A stretch of 34,393 bases of DNA from DATNPH01 sp036703315 (GCA_036703315.1 DATNPH010000125.1:1-34393); one strand, 5' to 3'; shown: positions 14,146-21,967, numbered from the stretch's first letter. Notes: generated from the letters alone by a model not told the origin. Numbers and translations are program-made.

Positions 14146-16716
14146 GTGGAGTCACGTTACAACCCAGCCGAGATAGAGGAAAAGTGGCAACAGATTTGGG
14201 CAGAACAGGGCTTAGACCAAACTCCCACAGATACCAGCAAGCCGAAATTTTATGCCCTGTCCATGTTTCCCTATCCATCCGGTAGCCTGCACATGGGTCA
14301 CGTCCGTAACTACACGATTACGGATATCATTGCCAGAGTTCGCCGAATGCAGGGCTATCGGGTACTACATCCGATGGGTTGGGATGCTTTTGGTCTGCCT
14401 GCTGAAAACGCCGCGATCCAACGTGGGATTCATCCTGCCAAGTGGACGTATGAAAATATTGCCCATATGAAGGGTCAGTTAAAGCCGTTAGGCTTGTCTC
14501 TGGACTGGAATTGTGAACTGGCTACTTGTTCACCGGAGTATTACAAGTGGACACAGTGGATTTTCTTGCAATTTCTCCAGGCTGGGTTAGCTTACCAAAA
14601 AGAAGCAGCCGTCAACTGGGATCCCATCGATCAGACTGTATTGGCGAACGAGCAAGTCGATAGCGAAGGTCGCTCTTGGCGTTCTGGGGCGAAAGTCGAG
14701 CGCAAATTGTTGCGGCAGTGGTTCCTCAAAATAACTGACTACGCTGAGGAGTTGCTCAACGACCTCGACAAGCTGGCGGGTTGGCCGGAACGAGTCAAGT
14801 TGATGCAGGCGAACTGGATTGGTAAATCCGTCGGAGCTTACTTAGAATTCCCGATTGTCGGCTTGGATGAAAAAATTGCCGTCTTTACTACCCGTCCTGA
14901 TACGGTGTATGGCGTTACCTATGTTGTCTTAGCACCAGAACATCCTTTAACGCCCAAAGTCACCACAACTGAGCAAAAAGCAGCAGTTGAGACTTTCATT
15001 CAAGACGTTGCACAAGAAAGTGAACTGGAACGGACGGCTGAGGATAAGCCAAAACGTGGTATTCCGACTGGTGGCAAGGCAATCAATCCGTTTACTGGGG
15101 AGGAGATACCCATTTGGATTGCCGACTACGTGCTGTATGAGTACGGCACTGGTGCAGTGATGGGCGTCCCTGCTCACGATACGAGAGATTTCCAATTTGC
15201 TAAGGAAAAACAGCTGCCTATCACAGTTGTGATTGTGCCTGAAGGGGAGAACACCAGCGAGACGCCTGTGCTACAGGAGGCTTACACTACTCCTGGAATT
15301 ATGATCAATTCGGCTTCCTTTAATGGCATGCCTTCCACTGAAGGGAAACAGGCAATTATTGAACATGCAGAAAAAGAACGCTTTGGAAAAGCGAGAATCC
15401 AGTATCGTCTACGGGATTGGTTAATCTCGCGGCAACGCTATTGGGGTGCGCCGATTCCGGTGATTCACTGCCCGAACTGCGGTATCGTGCCAGTCCCTGA
15501 AAAAGACTTACCCGTGCAGTTGCCAGAAGATGTGGAATTTACTGGTGGTCGCATTTCTTCGTTATCACAATTAGAGGGTTGGGCGAATGTGCCTTGTCCA
15601 AGCTGTGGAACAGCAGCGAGGCGGGAGACGGATACGATGGATACGTTTATCGATTCGTCCTGGTATTTTCTCCGCTTCCCGGATGCTAGCAACGAGGAGA
15701 AAGTATTTGACTCTAGCACCACGAATGATTGGATGCCAGTGGATCAGTATGTGGGTGGGATTGAACACGCGATTTTGCACTTGTTGTACTCGCGGTTCTT
15801 TACTAAGGTACTGCGTGATCGCGGTTTGCTCAACTTCGATGAACCCTTCCAGCGGCTGTTGACTCAGGGCATGGTTCAGGGATTAACTTACATGAATCCT
15901 AAAACAGGTAAATGCATTCCCTCTGCCGAAGTAGACCCCGCTGACCCCAAAGACCCTGAAACTAGGGAAAAGCTGGAAGTCTCTTATAAAACCATGTCTA
16001 AGTCCAAGTACAACGGTGTGGCACCAGAAGATGTGATTAATAAGTACGGTGCTGATACCGCACGAATGTTCATCCTCTTCAAAGCACCGCCAGAGAAAGA
16101 CTTGGAATGGGATGATGCCGATGTAGAAGGGCAATTCCGCTTCCTTAACCGTGTCTGGCGTCTAGTCTCAGATTTTGTGGATAGTAGGGGCACAAAGCCT
16201 TCCGCCCCTACAGATGGAAATTTGAGCAAAACCGAAAAAGACTTGCGGCGGGCAATCCACACAGCTATCAAGGCAGTCACAGAGGATTTAGAGGGTGAGT
16301 ACCAATTCAATACGGCTGTCTCAGAGTTGATGAAACTGAGCAACGCTCTAACGGATGCAGATTGTAAAGACTCAGCCGTGTATGCGGAAGGGATTGAAAC
16401 CCTGATTCTGCTGTTGGCTCCCTTTGCACCTCATATTGCTGAAGAGTTATGGCGGATCACGAGTAAACCTGAGTCAGTCCACACCCAAGTTTGGCCTCAA
16501 GCTGATGCAGCGGCTTTAGTTGCCGATGAAATTACCTTAGTCATTCAAGTTATGGGCAAAACCCGTGGTACGATTCAAGTCCCGGCGCAAGCTGATAAAC
16601 AAGCATTGGAACAGTATGCTCGTGATTCGGAAGTTGCCCGACGGTTTATTGGGGACAAGGAGATTAAGAAAGTAATCGTTGTGCCTGGGAAGTTGGTGAA
16701 TTTTGTAGTTGCTTAG
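14146..16716 (+). CDS. leuS: Leucyl-tRNA synthetase
   Basis: LeuRS charges tRNA-Leu in the cytoplasm. From the GTG at 14146 the protein has 856 residues, the normal bacterial length, and begins with the family N-terminus ESRYNPAEIEEKWQQIW. AGGAG at 14133-14137 gives an 8-nt spacer to this GTG; an in-frame TTG at 14029 would add 39 unlikely residues. The HIGH motif is HMGH (49-52) within PYPSGSLHMGH, and KMSKS appears as MSKSK (617-621). The CP1 editing domain lies between (around residues 220-420, including GTGAVMGVPAHDTRD), and CPNCGIVP...CPSCG forms a zinc knuckle near 440-490. The C-terminal anticodon-binding region is complete. Confidence 0.98.
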   Translation: MESRYNPAEIEEKWQQIWAEQGLDQTPTDTSKPKFYALSMFPYPSGSLHMGHVRNYTITDIIARVRRMQGYRVLHPMGWDAFGLPAENAAIQRGIHPAKWTYENIAHMKGQLKPLGLSLDWNCELATCSPEYYKWTQWIFLQFLQAGLAYQKEAAVNWDPIDQTVLANEQVDSEGRSWRSGAKVERKLLRQWFLKITDYAEELLNDLDKLAGWPERVKLMQANWIGKSVGAYLEFPIVGLDEKIAVFTTRPDTVYGVTYVVLAPEHPLTPKVTTTEQKAAVETFIQDVAQESELERTAEDKPKRGIPTGGKAINPFTGEEIPIWIADYVLYEYGTGAVMGVPAHDTRDFQFAKEKQLPITVVIVPEGENTSETPVLQEAYTTPGIMINSASFNGMPSTEGKQAIIEHAEKERFGKARIQYRLRDWLISRQRYWGAPIPVIHCPNCGIVPVPEKDLPVQLPEDVEFTGGRISSLSQLEGWANVPCPSCGTAARRETDTMDTFIDSSWYFLRFPDASNEEKVFDSSTTNDWMPVDQYVGGIEHAILHLLYSRFFTKVLRDRGLLNFDEPFQRLLTQGMVQGLTYMNPKTGKCIPSAEVDPADPKDPETREKLEVSYKTMSKSKYNGVAPEDVINKYGADTARMFILFKAPPEKDLEWDDADVEGQFRFLNRVWRLVSDFVDSRGTKPSAPTDGNLSKTEKDLRRAIHTAIKAVTEDLEGEYQFNTAVSELMKLSNALTDADCKDSAVYAEGIETLILLLAPFAPHIAEELWRITSKPESVHTQVWPQADAAALVADEITLVIQVMGKTRGTIQVPAQADKQALEQYARDSEVARRFIGDKEIKKVIVVPGKLVNFVVA

Positions 16717-17066
16717 AAAGTGGGGGAGTGTGATTGATCGCGATCGCATTCTCCCAACTGCCTTTAAAGATGCTGTTGGATTGGTAATTGGTAATACATA
16801 GACTACCTAGAATACTCTTACCATTCCCCATTGCCTCTAATCCCCAAAGGGGGCCCCGAGTTCCCCATTCCTCACTCGTAAGTAGTGTGACACTTCAAGG
16901 TGCCGAATCTGGGCTTGAACACGAGTACACAACAAAGAATGAAAATTTCTCTTCCCTCTCCTGGTGAAGTGTTCAGGTAGTGGGAATGTTTTATCTGCCT
17001 GGAGAGGGAGGACATCGGGTGAATAAAAACGGCTTGTGGAAAGTGGAGGGTAAGGAGGACAAACAC
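16717..17066. other. 350-bp gene-free region after leuS
   Basis: It holds a HIP1-containing weak hairpin just after leuS (about 16722-16757), a degenerate ATTGGTAATTGGTAAT...CCATTCCCCATT stretch (16783-16873) of the type found between many cyanobacterial genes, and an 8-bp inverted repeat CCCTCTCC/GGAGAGGG near 16954 and 17001 in the leader of the next gene. No other gene is supported. Confidence 0.5.
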
Positions 17067-17330
17067 ATGAATCTAATCAAACTTAGACTTTTAGGCGATG
17101 GTAGGCGCGGCTATCGGCAGATTATCAGATTTTCAGCAGTGAAACTGGTGAAGGGAAATCTGATCATTGATTGTCCCCTACCTAACGACGCTTTTGCTTT
17201 ACTGCGGCAGTTCGGTACTGATTTACACCTAATTGCTAAACGGCTAAGAATTGTTGAAACTATTGAAATCACAAGCAATGGAGAAACGATTTACCAGCCT
17301 CACCCAGTGGGTTTGATCTTTTGGGAGTGA
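17067..17330 (+). CDS. Hypothetical protein, 87 residues
   Basis: Read from the ATG at 17067 the product is MNLIKLRLLGDGRRGYRQII... ending HPVGLIFWE. An excellent ribosome-binding site, AAGGAGGA at 17052-17059, lies 7 nt before the ATG, which is the main evidence that the gene is real and that an in-frame start at 16980 is wrong. The sequence has a mixed alpha/beta look, no membrane segment, no signal peptide and no motif I recognise. It stands alone between leuS and a repeat-rich stretch. No function is offered. Confidence 0.65.
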   Translation: MNLIKLRLLGDGRRGYRQIIRFSAVKLVKGNLIIDCPLPNDAFALLRQFGTDLHLIAKRLRIVETIEITSNGETIYQPHPVGLIFWE

Positions 17331-17422
17331 AGCACTTAAGGAGTGTTGTGTATTCCGTGCGATCGCTCTGATTGAATCCTCACGAAGTGCGATATGCCGG
17401 ATTACATGCTGAGCATGATGTT

Positions 17423-17625
17423 GTAGGGGCGCAAGGCAAGACAATGGTGTCAACTTAACGTTGATTGGGCGGTTGAAACCGCAGCTACATAAACAAAACC
17501 TGCCTGTGCAGGTTAAATAAGTGTTGATTTTTCGTTAGTCCGCGCAGGCGGACTTGGTTTGTTTAGCCGCGACTTCCAGTCGCCAGGGCTTAAGTTGACA
17601 CTAATGAAGGCAAGAGCGCCCCTAC
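17423..17625. repeat. Palindromic GTAGGGGCGC repeat interrupted by a MITE-like element
   Basis: GTAGGGGCGC at 17423-17432 is an exact inverted match of GCGCCCCTAC at 17616-17625. Removing the inserted element and one copy of the 9-bp duplication leaves a 29-bp hairpin with a 10-bp stem and the loop AAGGCAAGA. GTAGGGGCGCAAGG palindromes are common dispersed repeats in cyanobacteria. Confidence 0.7.
17442..17606. mobile_element. 165-bp non-coding MITE-like element with 9-bp target duplications
   Basis: The ends are imperfect terminal inverted repeats: 17442-17458 (CAATGGTGTCAACTTAA) against 17590-17606, whose complement reads CATTAGTGTCAACTTAA; 15 of 17 positions agree. Both sides are flanked by the identical 9-mer AAGGCAAGA (17433-17441 and 17607-17615), a target-site duplication. 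The interior is a long imperfect palindrome with three compact hairpins (AACCTGC-CTGT-GCAGGTT, AGTCCGC-GCAG-GCGGACT, GCGACT-TCC-AGTCGC). It encodes no protein and must have been moved by a transposase elsewhere; the IS family is not identified. Confidence 0.75.
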
Positions 17626-17664
17626 CGTGTGGTACACGAACCTGAGAATTGCTGTAAATTACTA

Positions 17665-17700
17665 GCGATCGCCTTTTGACCAAACCTCAAAGGCGATCGC
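17665..17700. repeat. 12-bp inverted repeat built on HIP1 octamers
   Basis: 17665-17676 (GCGATCGCCTTT) pairs perfectly with 17689-17700 (AAAGGCGATCGC) over a 12-nt loop. Each arm contains the cyanobacterial HIP1 octamer. A similar paired-HIP1 hairpin lies at 30313-30367. Confidence 0.7.
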
Positions 17701-17715
17701 GCACTGGGAATTCTA

Positions 17716-17802
17716 GTTTCAATCCCTGATAGGGATTCATATTAATTGGAACCATCAGCATTCTTGAAGCCGATCAGTTTCCCTTTGGTTTCAATCCCTG
17801 AT
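17716..17802 (-). CRISPR. CRISPR remnant: one full repeat, one 35-nt spacer, one truncated repeat
   Basis: 17716-17752 is a 37-nt unit beginning GTTTCAATCCCTGATAGGG and ending AATTGGAAC, very like known cyanobacterial 37-nt repeats. The spacer is 17753-17787 (35 nt). At 17788-17802 the first 15 nt of the repeat recur exactly, then the match is lost. On the minus strand the units end in ATTGAAAC, the usual 8-nt crRNA handle, so that is the likely transcribed strand. The truncated unit keeps its handle but lacks the CCCTATCAGGG stem. No cas gene is in the window. Confidence 0.7.
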
Positions 17803-17930
17803 GCTGAAACAACACCTACCCATTCGCGCACGGATATACCCGATTGAATTTCCACAAAGGGCGATCGCATCTTAACCGTCACCCACAATTTTCACTAACT
17901 CAGCTACTGCTCCTTATTAGATTCACCAAT

Positions 17931-18071
17931 CAAGCCGTCCTTGAAGGACCGGGCTTGTATCCCATTCGTTTTGGTCATTTATGTGCAATCTCGGCGATCG
18001 CCGACTCAATCGCATTGCCTCGGAAAGATATTAATAATACAACCCGCTCTGGCAGAAAGCTAGAGCGGGTT
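17931..18071 (+). ncRNA. Possible small RNA ending in a Rho-independent terminator
   Basis: A strong hairpin at 17931-17957 (CAAGCC+GTCC paired with GGAC+GGCTTG, 5-nt loop, 2-nt bulge) is followed about 85 nt later by the terminator at 18041-18071. No protein gene ends here on plus. The unit could be a small RNA, or the hairpin could be an unrelated mobile-element end. Secondary structure is the only evidence. Confidence 0.3.
18041..18071. terminator. Rho-independent terminator
   Basis: 18041-18050 (AACCCGCTCT) pairs perfectly with 18062-18071 (AGAGCGGGTT) across an 11-nt loop, followed on plus by TTATTTT as the stem ends. On minus it is about 190 bp past the end of the small membrane-protein gene and is also followed by a T-rich run, so it may work both ways. 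Confidence 0.75.
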
Positions 18072-18259
18072 TATTTTGCAATAATCTCATCAAATCACCA
18101 AAAGTGCGATCAAGACTCGGATTTTGCCGTTAGTGAGCACCCTGTACGGCTCAGCTAAGCTATTCCACATTTAAGAAAGTATACAGGCAACAGTCAATAG
18201 TCTTGTGGCTATTACATTTCCCCTTTTAACTTTTGACTTGCTTGACCATCCATGCCTCC

Positions 18260-18514
18260 TCAATCTTCCTGAGCTTCAAATCTTGCTGGCTTCAAAAACA
18301 GCCAACTTACAAAGAAAAAAGAAGCTGTGGATAGTTGAATAAGATCCAATGCCGATAAGTAACCGTCAGAGAAGGAAGCAATGCTTCTATCCGTGATTCC
18401 GAATAGCCAAGATGAAACACCTAGAAGCCAGATAGCATTTCTAAGCTTTCCCAAAAACACAGATTGCTCTATTGCTTGCTGCTTATTCGTGATTTCAGTC
18501 GTATTCCTAGTCAT
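18260..18514 (-). CDS. Small two-helix membrane protein, unknown function
   Basis: The 84-residue product has a polar N-terminus (MTRNTTEITNKQQAIEQS) and two hydrophobic segments, about 28-41 (AIWLLGVSSWLFGI) and 56-74 (ALDLIQLSTASFFFVSWLFL), with a short charged tail ending ARFEAQED. This is a plausible small inner-membrane protein. No strong ribosome-binding site precedes the ATG at 18514. It follows the DUF2278/lamin-tail gene on the same strand but a terminator lies between them, so it is probably separately transcribed. I do not recognise the family. Confidence 0.5.
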   Translation of the reverse strand: MTRNTTEITNKQQAIEQSVFLGKLRNAIWLLGVSSWLFGITDRSIASFSDGYLSALDLIQLSTASFFFVSWLFLKPARFEAQED

Positions 18515-18665
18515 AAGTTGCTTTTTGTTAGTTGCTTAAGGGATTAAGGAGTTTTTTGGCTCTTGGCTATCCCTCTGCCTCTCTAGGTTAAGAAATATTT
18601 AATTAACTTGCAATAGATCCAAAGATATACATCAAGCAATCAAGATAAATATTTACAGAAGTCTC

Positions 18666-18695
18666 CAAAAAGTCCACGGTGAAATAGCGTGGACT
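18666..18695 (-). terminator. Rho-independent terminator of the DUF2278 gene
   Basis: AGTCCACG (18671-18678) pairs with CGTGGACT (18688-18695) around a 9-nt loop. Read on the minus strand the stem is followed at once by TTTTTGG. It lies about 80 bp past the stop codon at 18773. Confidence 0.75.
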
Positions 18696-18772
18696 CAACA
18701 GTACGGTTGCAAAAGTTCAGGAGTTACCGAATTTCTGAATTCCTGCTTAGCCTATTGTGTGGAGCGTGTAAA

Positions 18773-19798
18773 TCAAAATACAATTGTCCAGCCTTGCTGC
18801 TTGGCATCATCCTTTGTATACGAGACACCATCGATCTTGATGCCATCCTTATCAAGAAGAGTAATGATGCCACCAGCGTTCCCAAGCTGGATATCTTCTC
18901 CCGTTAGAGGCACCGTGACAACGGCACCAGACTCAAGGCTAATTCCATCAAGAGAGTGCTTGTGCTTCAAGCTATCAGCTAATGCCCAACCACTTAGGTC
19001 TACCTTGTCTGGCGAAGCATTGATTAAGGTGACTGCCTCCTTGCCTAAATCTTCGCCAGGGGGATTTACCAAAGCCGCAACGATTCTAACCTGTGCATTG
19101 ACTGGAGGAGTTTTCGGATCTATCTGTGGCTCAGTGCCTCGCTGTACCGACACTGGGTTGCCAGTACGGTCATCAGTGTGGAACGACTGGGACTGGAACG
19201 CAAAGAAGGCAGCAACCCACTGATTTCGTGATGGGTAGTGAATCAATAGCCCTCCGTCCTGGTAGATACCGTTATCTCCTTGAAACTTACCTGTACTGCC
19301 CTGATTCATGTGAATGTCATGAATACCATTGCCAGGACGAAAGCCAAATATTTTGTCAGACTTATCTTCTGGACCCCACTTTTCTCCGAATGCATAGATA
19401 ACAGCATCCTTACTAGCGATCGCCCGCTGAATGTATAAGTCAATCAATTCGTTGAGGTCGTTGTCCACTCCTGGTAAATTGAACGGCAACGGCTTCATCT
19501 TAGTGACATCAAATAGGTTTCCCCGGATGTAATCCAGCGCTAGATCTCCTGGCTTAGAGGGCAGTGGATGAAAGCCAAAGTCCAATTTACCTAGCCGATC
19601 AGTGATGGGGTGCTGAAATTTGTCATCCACGAAGTACAGCAGATCGAACGGTGCCTGAACCGACTTGACGTTGAGCGCAATGCGGTAGTCTTGCTGCTCG
19701 TCTTTCACATGTATTTGGAAGTGTGGGCTAGCCTTTTCCTGTTCCAGCTTGCGTTCGATCACATGACACTTCAGAACACCGTAATCTTTTATAGGCAT
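18773..19798 (-). CDS. DUF2278 (YukJ) family protein with C-terminal lamin-tail domain
   Basis: The 341-residue protein opens MPIKDYGVLKCHVIERKLEQ, the standard start of the YukJ/DUF2278 family, whose conserved block GIHDIHMNQG is at 158-167, followed by a Gln/Gly-rich DGGLLIHYP region. Residues about 236-333 form a separate immunoglobulin-like lamin-tail domain: VRIVAALVNPPG...VTLINASPDKVDLSGWAL...LGNAGGIITLLDKDG. There is no signal peptide. DUF2278 has no firmly known activity; lamin-tail domains occur in bacteria with nucleases and in wall or DNA-associated proteins. AGGAGAAA upstream of the ATG at 19798 fixes the start. A terminator follows. Confidence 0.82.
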   Translation of the reverse strand: MPIKDYGVLKCHVIERKLEQEKASPHFQIHVKDEQQDYRIALNVKSVQAPFDLLYFVDDKFQHPITDRLGKLDFGFHPLPSKPGDLALDYIRGNLFDVTKMKPLPFNLPGVDNDLNELIDLYIQRAIASKDAVIYAFGEKWGPEDKSDKIFGFRPGNGIHDIHMNQGSTGKFQGDNGIYQDGGLLIHYPSRNQWVAAFFAFQSQSFHTDDRTGNPVSVQRGTEPQIDPKTPPVNAQVRIVAALVNPPGEDLGKEAVTLINASPDKVDLSGWALADSLKHKHSLDGISLESGAVVTVPLTGEDIQLGNAGGIITLLDKDGIKIDGVSYTKDDAKQQGWTIVF

Positions 19799-20253
19799 TA
19801 CTTTCTCCTGATTTCAGAGTTTAAAAGGGTTAATTAACAAGTCAAATCGGGGTAGCGATACACGCTACTCTTCCGTGAAGATCGCTACTATTAAGGCTTT
19901 TTCCTACCTGAGGCTTCAGGGGACTGCGAACAGAGTACAGCTCTACGCGATCGCATTACGCTCATGTAGTCTTGGCTTCTGCCTGAGCCTGTCGTCTAAA
20001 CTCTCTAAGTTTAATGTGGCGATGTGTAGCTTGATTGGCATAGGTTGCCCCCGAAGTGATGCTACTTTACTTCAAAACGCCTAGGAGTGCTTCCGGAAAT
20101 TTTAGGGTGGTCAGCAACTCATTGAGTGCTGTTTTCTTCTCAGACGCTAAGATGGTGATTCATTAATCTTCCTATGACCTTTTTTACAGAGGAAGACGTA
20201 TCGTCCTCAATTACTGAGAAACTTAATCTTGGATGAAACAAAATGTTAAGTAA
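19799..20253. other. 455-bp divergent intergenic region
   Basis: It separates the DUF2278 gene (minus) from the Hsp70 gene (plus) and must hold both promoters. An 8-bp inverted repeat GTAGCGAT (19852-19859)/ATCGCTAC (19881-19888) brackets a GCTAC-containing core about 55 bp from the DUF2278 start and might be an operator. No CIRCE element (TTAGCACTC-N9-GAGTGCTAA) was seen. A short open frame at 19875-20084 has no coding support. Confidence 0.45.
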
Positions 20254-21879
20254 ATGGCGATGTCTACAACAAAGACTGCGTCCTACGCAATTGATTTTGG
20301 CACGAGCAACACGGTAATCACTCGCTGGAACTCAGCTACCCAGCAGTCAGAAACCCTCAATTTACCTGGCTTATCGCTGCAACTGAGTCAGAATCCGCCG
20401 TTGATTCCCAGTTTGCTCTATGTAGAAGACGCTAGTCAGGATAAGGTAGTGGTTGGTCAGGCAGTGCGCGATCGCGGTCTGGATTTGACTCATGACCCCC
20501 GGTTCTTCCGCAGTTTCAAACGGGGGATTGGTGCAGACATTCAAGGATTTTTGCCAGAACTGGATGGGAAAATCGTCAGCTTTGAGCAAGTTGGGGAATG
20601 GTTTCTTGAGCGAATTATTGAAAAACTGAAACCTTCTGAGGACGATTCAATTGAGTCCCTGATTTTAACGGTTCCTGTGGATAGCTTTGAAGCCTATAGG
20701 CATTGGCTGGGTGGAGTCTGCCAATCTCTGCCAGTAGAACAAGTCCGGATGTTAGATGAACCCACCGCCGCTGCTTTGGGCTATGGGGTTGCACAGGGGG
20801 ATACCCTACTGGTGATTGACTTTGGCGGCGGTACTCTAGATTTATCCTTGGTGCAGCTAAATCAAGATGCTCAAACGGGTAAAAAGCCCCTCGGTTTTAT
20901 CCTGAAGTGGGGTGAGAAGTTACTGGGTGAAAGTTCTGGGCAGAAGGCAAAAATTGCTCGTGTGCTAGCCAAAGCTGGGCAAAATTTGGGAGGCTCGGAT
21001 CTTGATAACTGGTTAGTGGATTACTTTGTCCAGACTCAGGGATTGACGCGATCGCCTCTTACCACTCGACTCGCAGAACGCTTGAAAATTCAGCTTTCTG
21101 AAAAGCAATCAGCAACAGAAGTCTATTTCAACGATGAAACGTTAGAAAGCTACGAACTGAACTTAGACCGCAAAACGTTTGAAACCATCCTCAAAGACCA
21201 TCAGTTTTTTGAGATACTGGATGATAGAATTACCCAACTATTGCAACAAGCGCGTCGTTCTGGTATAGAAGTATCAGACATTGATGCTGTCTTATTAGTC
21301 GGTGGCACTGTGAAAATACCGGCTGTGCAAGACTGGGTAAAGCAATACTTTGACTCAAGCAAAATTCGTTGCGAAAAACCGTTTGAAGCGATCGCTCAAG
21401 GCGCACTTCAGCTGGCGCAAGGCATAGAAGTCCAAGATTTCCTCTACCACAGCTACGGCATCCGTTACTGGGATAGACGAAACAACTGCCACAACTGGCA
21501 TTCGATCATCAAATCTGGACAGGCTTATCCGATGGGTGACCCTGTAGAACTTGTTTTGGGGGCATCTGTAGAAAACCAACCCAGCATTGAACTGATCGTC
21601 GGTGAGTTGGGTTCTGCCAGTGGTAGAACGGAAGTTTACTTTGATGGCGATCGCCTCATCACTCGTCCCTTGGGCGGTGGTCAAACGGCTGTGCAAGCTC
21701 TTAATGACCGTGAAGGTGCCAGAAACATTGCTCAACTCACACCAACGGGAAGTCCGGGAAGCGATCGCATTAAAGTTCAATTTTGGGTCGATGCTCAGCG
21801 TTCTCTACGAATCAATGTTGAAGACTTACTGACTAATGAAACCTTATTGCAGAATCAAGTTGTTGCTCAGTTGAGTTAA
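20254..21879 (+). CDS. Hsp70-family protein lacking the helical lid
   Basis: The 541-residue protein has all actin-fold ATPase signatures: AIDFGTSNT (12-20), DEPTAAALGYG (168-178), VIDFGGGTLD (187-196) and LLVGGTVKIP (about 347-357). The nucleotide-binding domain ends near 385. The remaining 155 residues look like a beta-sheet substrate domain, and the alpha-helical lid and acidic EEVD-like tail of DnaK are missing (DnaK has about 640 residues). A 25-residue Lys/Gly-rich insertion follows phosphate motif 2 (around 208-235). It is a chaperone-like ATPase with an unknown client, not the housekeeping DnaK. No DnaJ or GrpE gene is nearby. A hairpin follows at 21910. Confidence 0.88.
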   Translation: MAMSTTKTASYAIDFGTSNTVITRWNSATQQSETLNLPGLSLQLSQNPPLIPSLLYVEDASQDKVVVGQAVRDRGLDLTHDPRFFRSFKRGIGADIQGFLPELDGKIVSFEQVGEWFLERIIEKLKPSEDDSIESLILTVPVDSFEAYRHWLGGVCQSLPVEQVRMLDEPTAAALGYGVAQGDTLLVIDFGGGTLDLSLVQLNQDAQTGKKPLGFILKWGEKLLGESSGQKAKIARVLAKAGQNLGGSDLDNWLVDYFVQTQGLTRSPLTTRLAERLKIQLSEKQSATEVYFNDETLESYELNLDRKTFETILKDHQFFEILDDRITQLLQQARRSGIEVSDIDAVLLVGGTVKIPAVQDWVKQYFDSSKIRCEKPFEAIAQGALQLAQGIEVQDFLYHSYGIRYWDRRNNCHNWHSIIKSGQAYPMGDPVELVLGASVENQPSIELIVGELGSASGRTEVYFDGDRLITRPLGGGQTAVQALNDREGARNIAQLTPTGSPGSDRIKVQFWVDAQRSLRINVEDLLTNETLLQNQVVAQLS

Positions 21880-21909
21880 TCTAGTTGATTTGTCTTGAAT
21901 GCAGATTTT

Positions 21910-21936
21910 TAGGAGCACGATATTATCGTGCTCCTA
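21910..21936. terminator. 11-bp stem-loop after the Hsp70 gene
   Basis: TAGGAGCACGA (21910-21920) pairs perfectly with TCGTGCTCCTA (21926-21936) over 5 nt. It lies 30 bp past the stop. No U-tract follows on either strand, so it may be a stabilising hairpin and not a classic terminator. Confidence 0.5.
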
Positions 21937-21967
21937 CCCTTAAAACATTTTTGCCAAATCAGCACAT

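Larger units (their letters stand above)
17331..18259. other. Long gene-free region carrying mobile and repeat relics
   Basis: These 929 bases hold, in order, a MITE-like element in a palindromic repeat (17423-17625), a HIP1-armed inverted repeat (17665-17700), a CRISPR remnant (17716-17802) and a possible small-RNA/terminator unit (17931-18071). The only longer open frame, 17844-18158 on plus, has no coding character. Confidence 0.7.

Noticed and set aside
17716..17843. A longer CRISPR array
   Set aside because: No third repeat is found on either side; only one spacer is supported.
17844..18158. 104-residue ORF on plus
   Set aside because: It runs through the candidate small RNA and the terminator at 18041-18071 and has no ribosome-binding site or recognisable sequence.
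19875..20084. 69-residue ORF in the Hsp70 upstream region
   Set aside because: Ser/Leu/Cys-rich random-looking sequence without a ribosome-binding site; likely promoter DNA.
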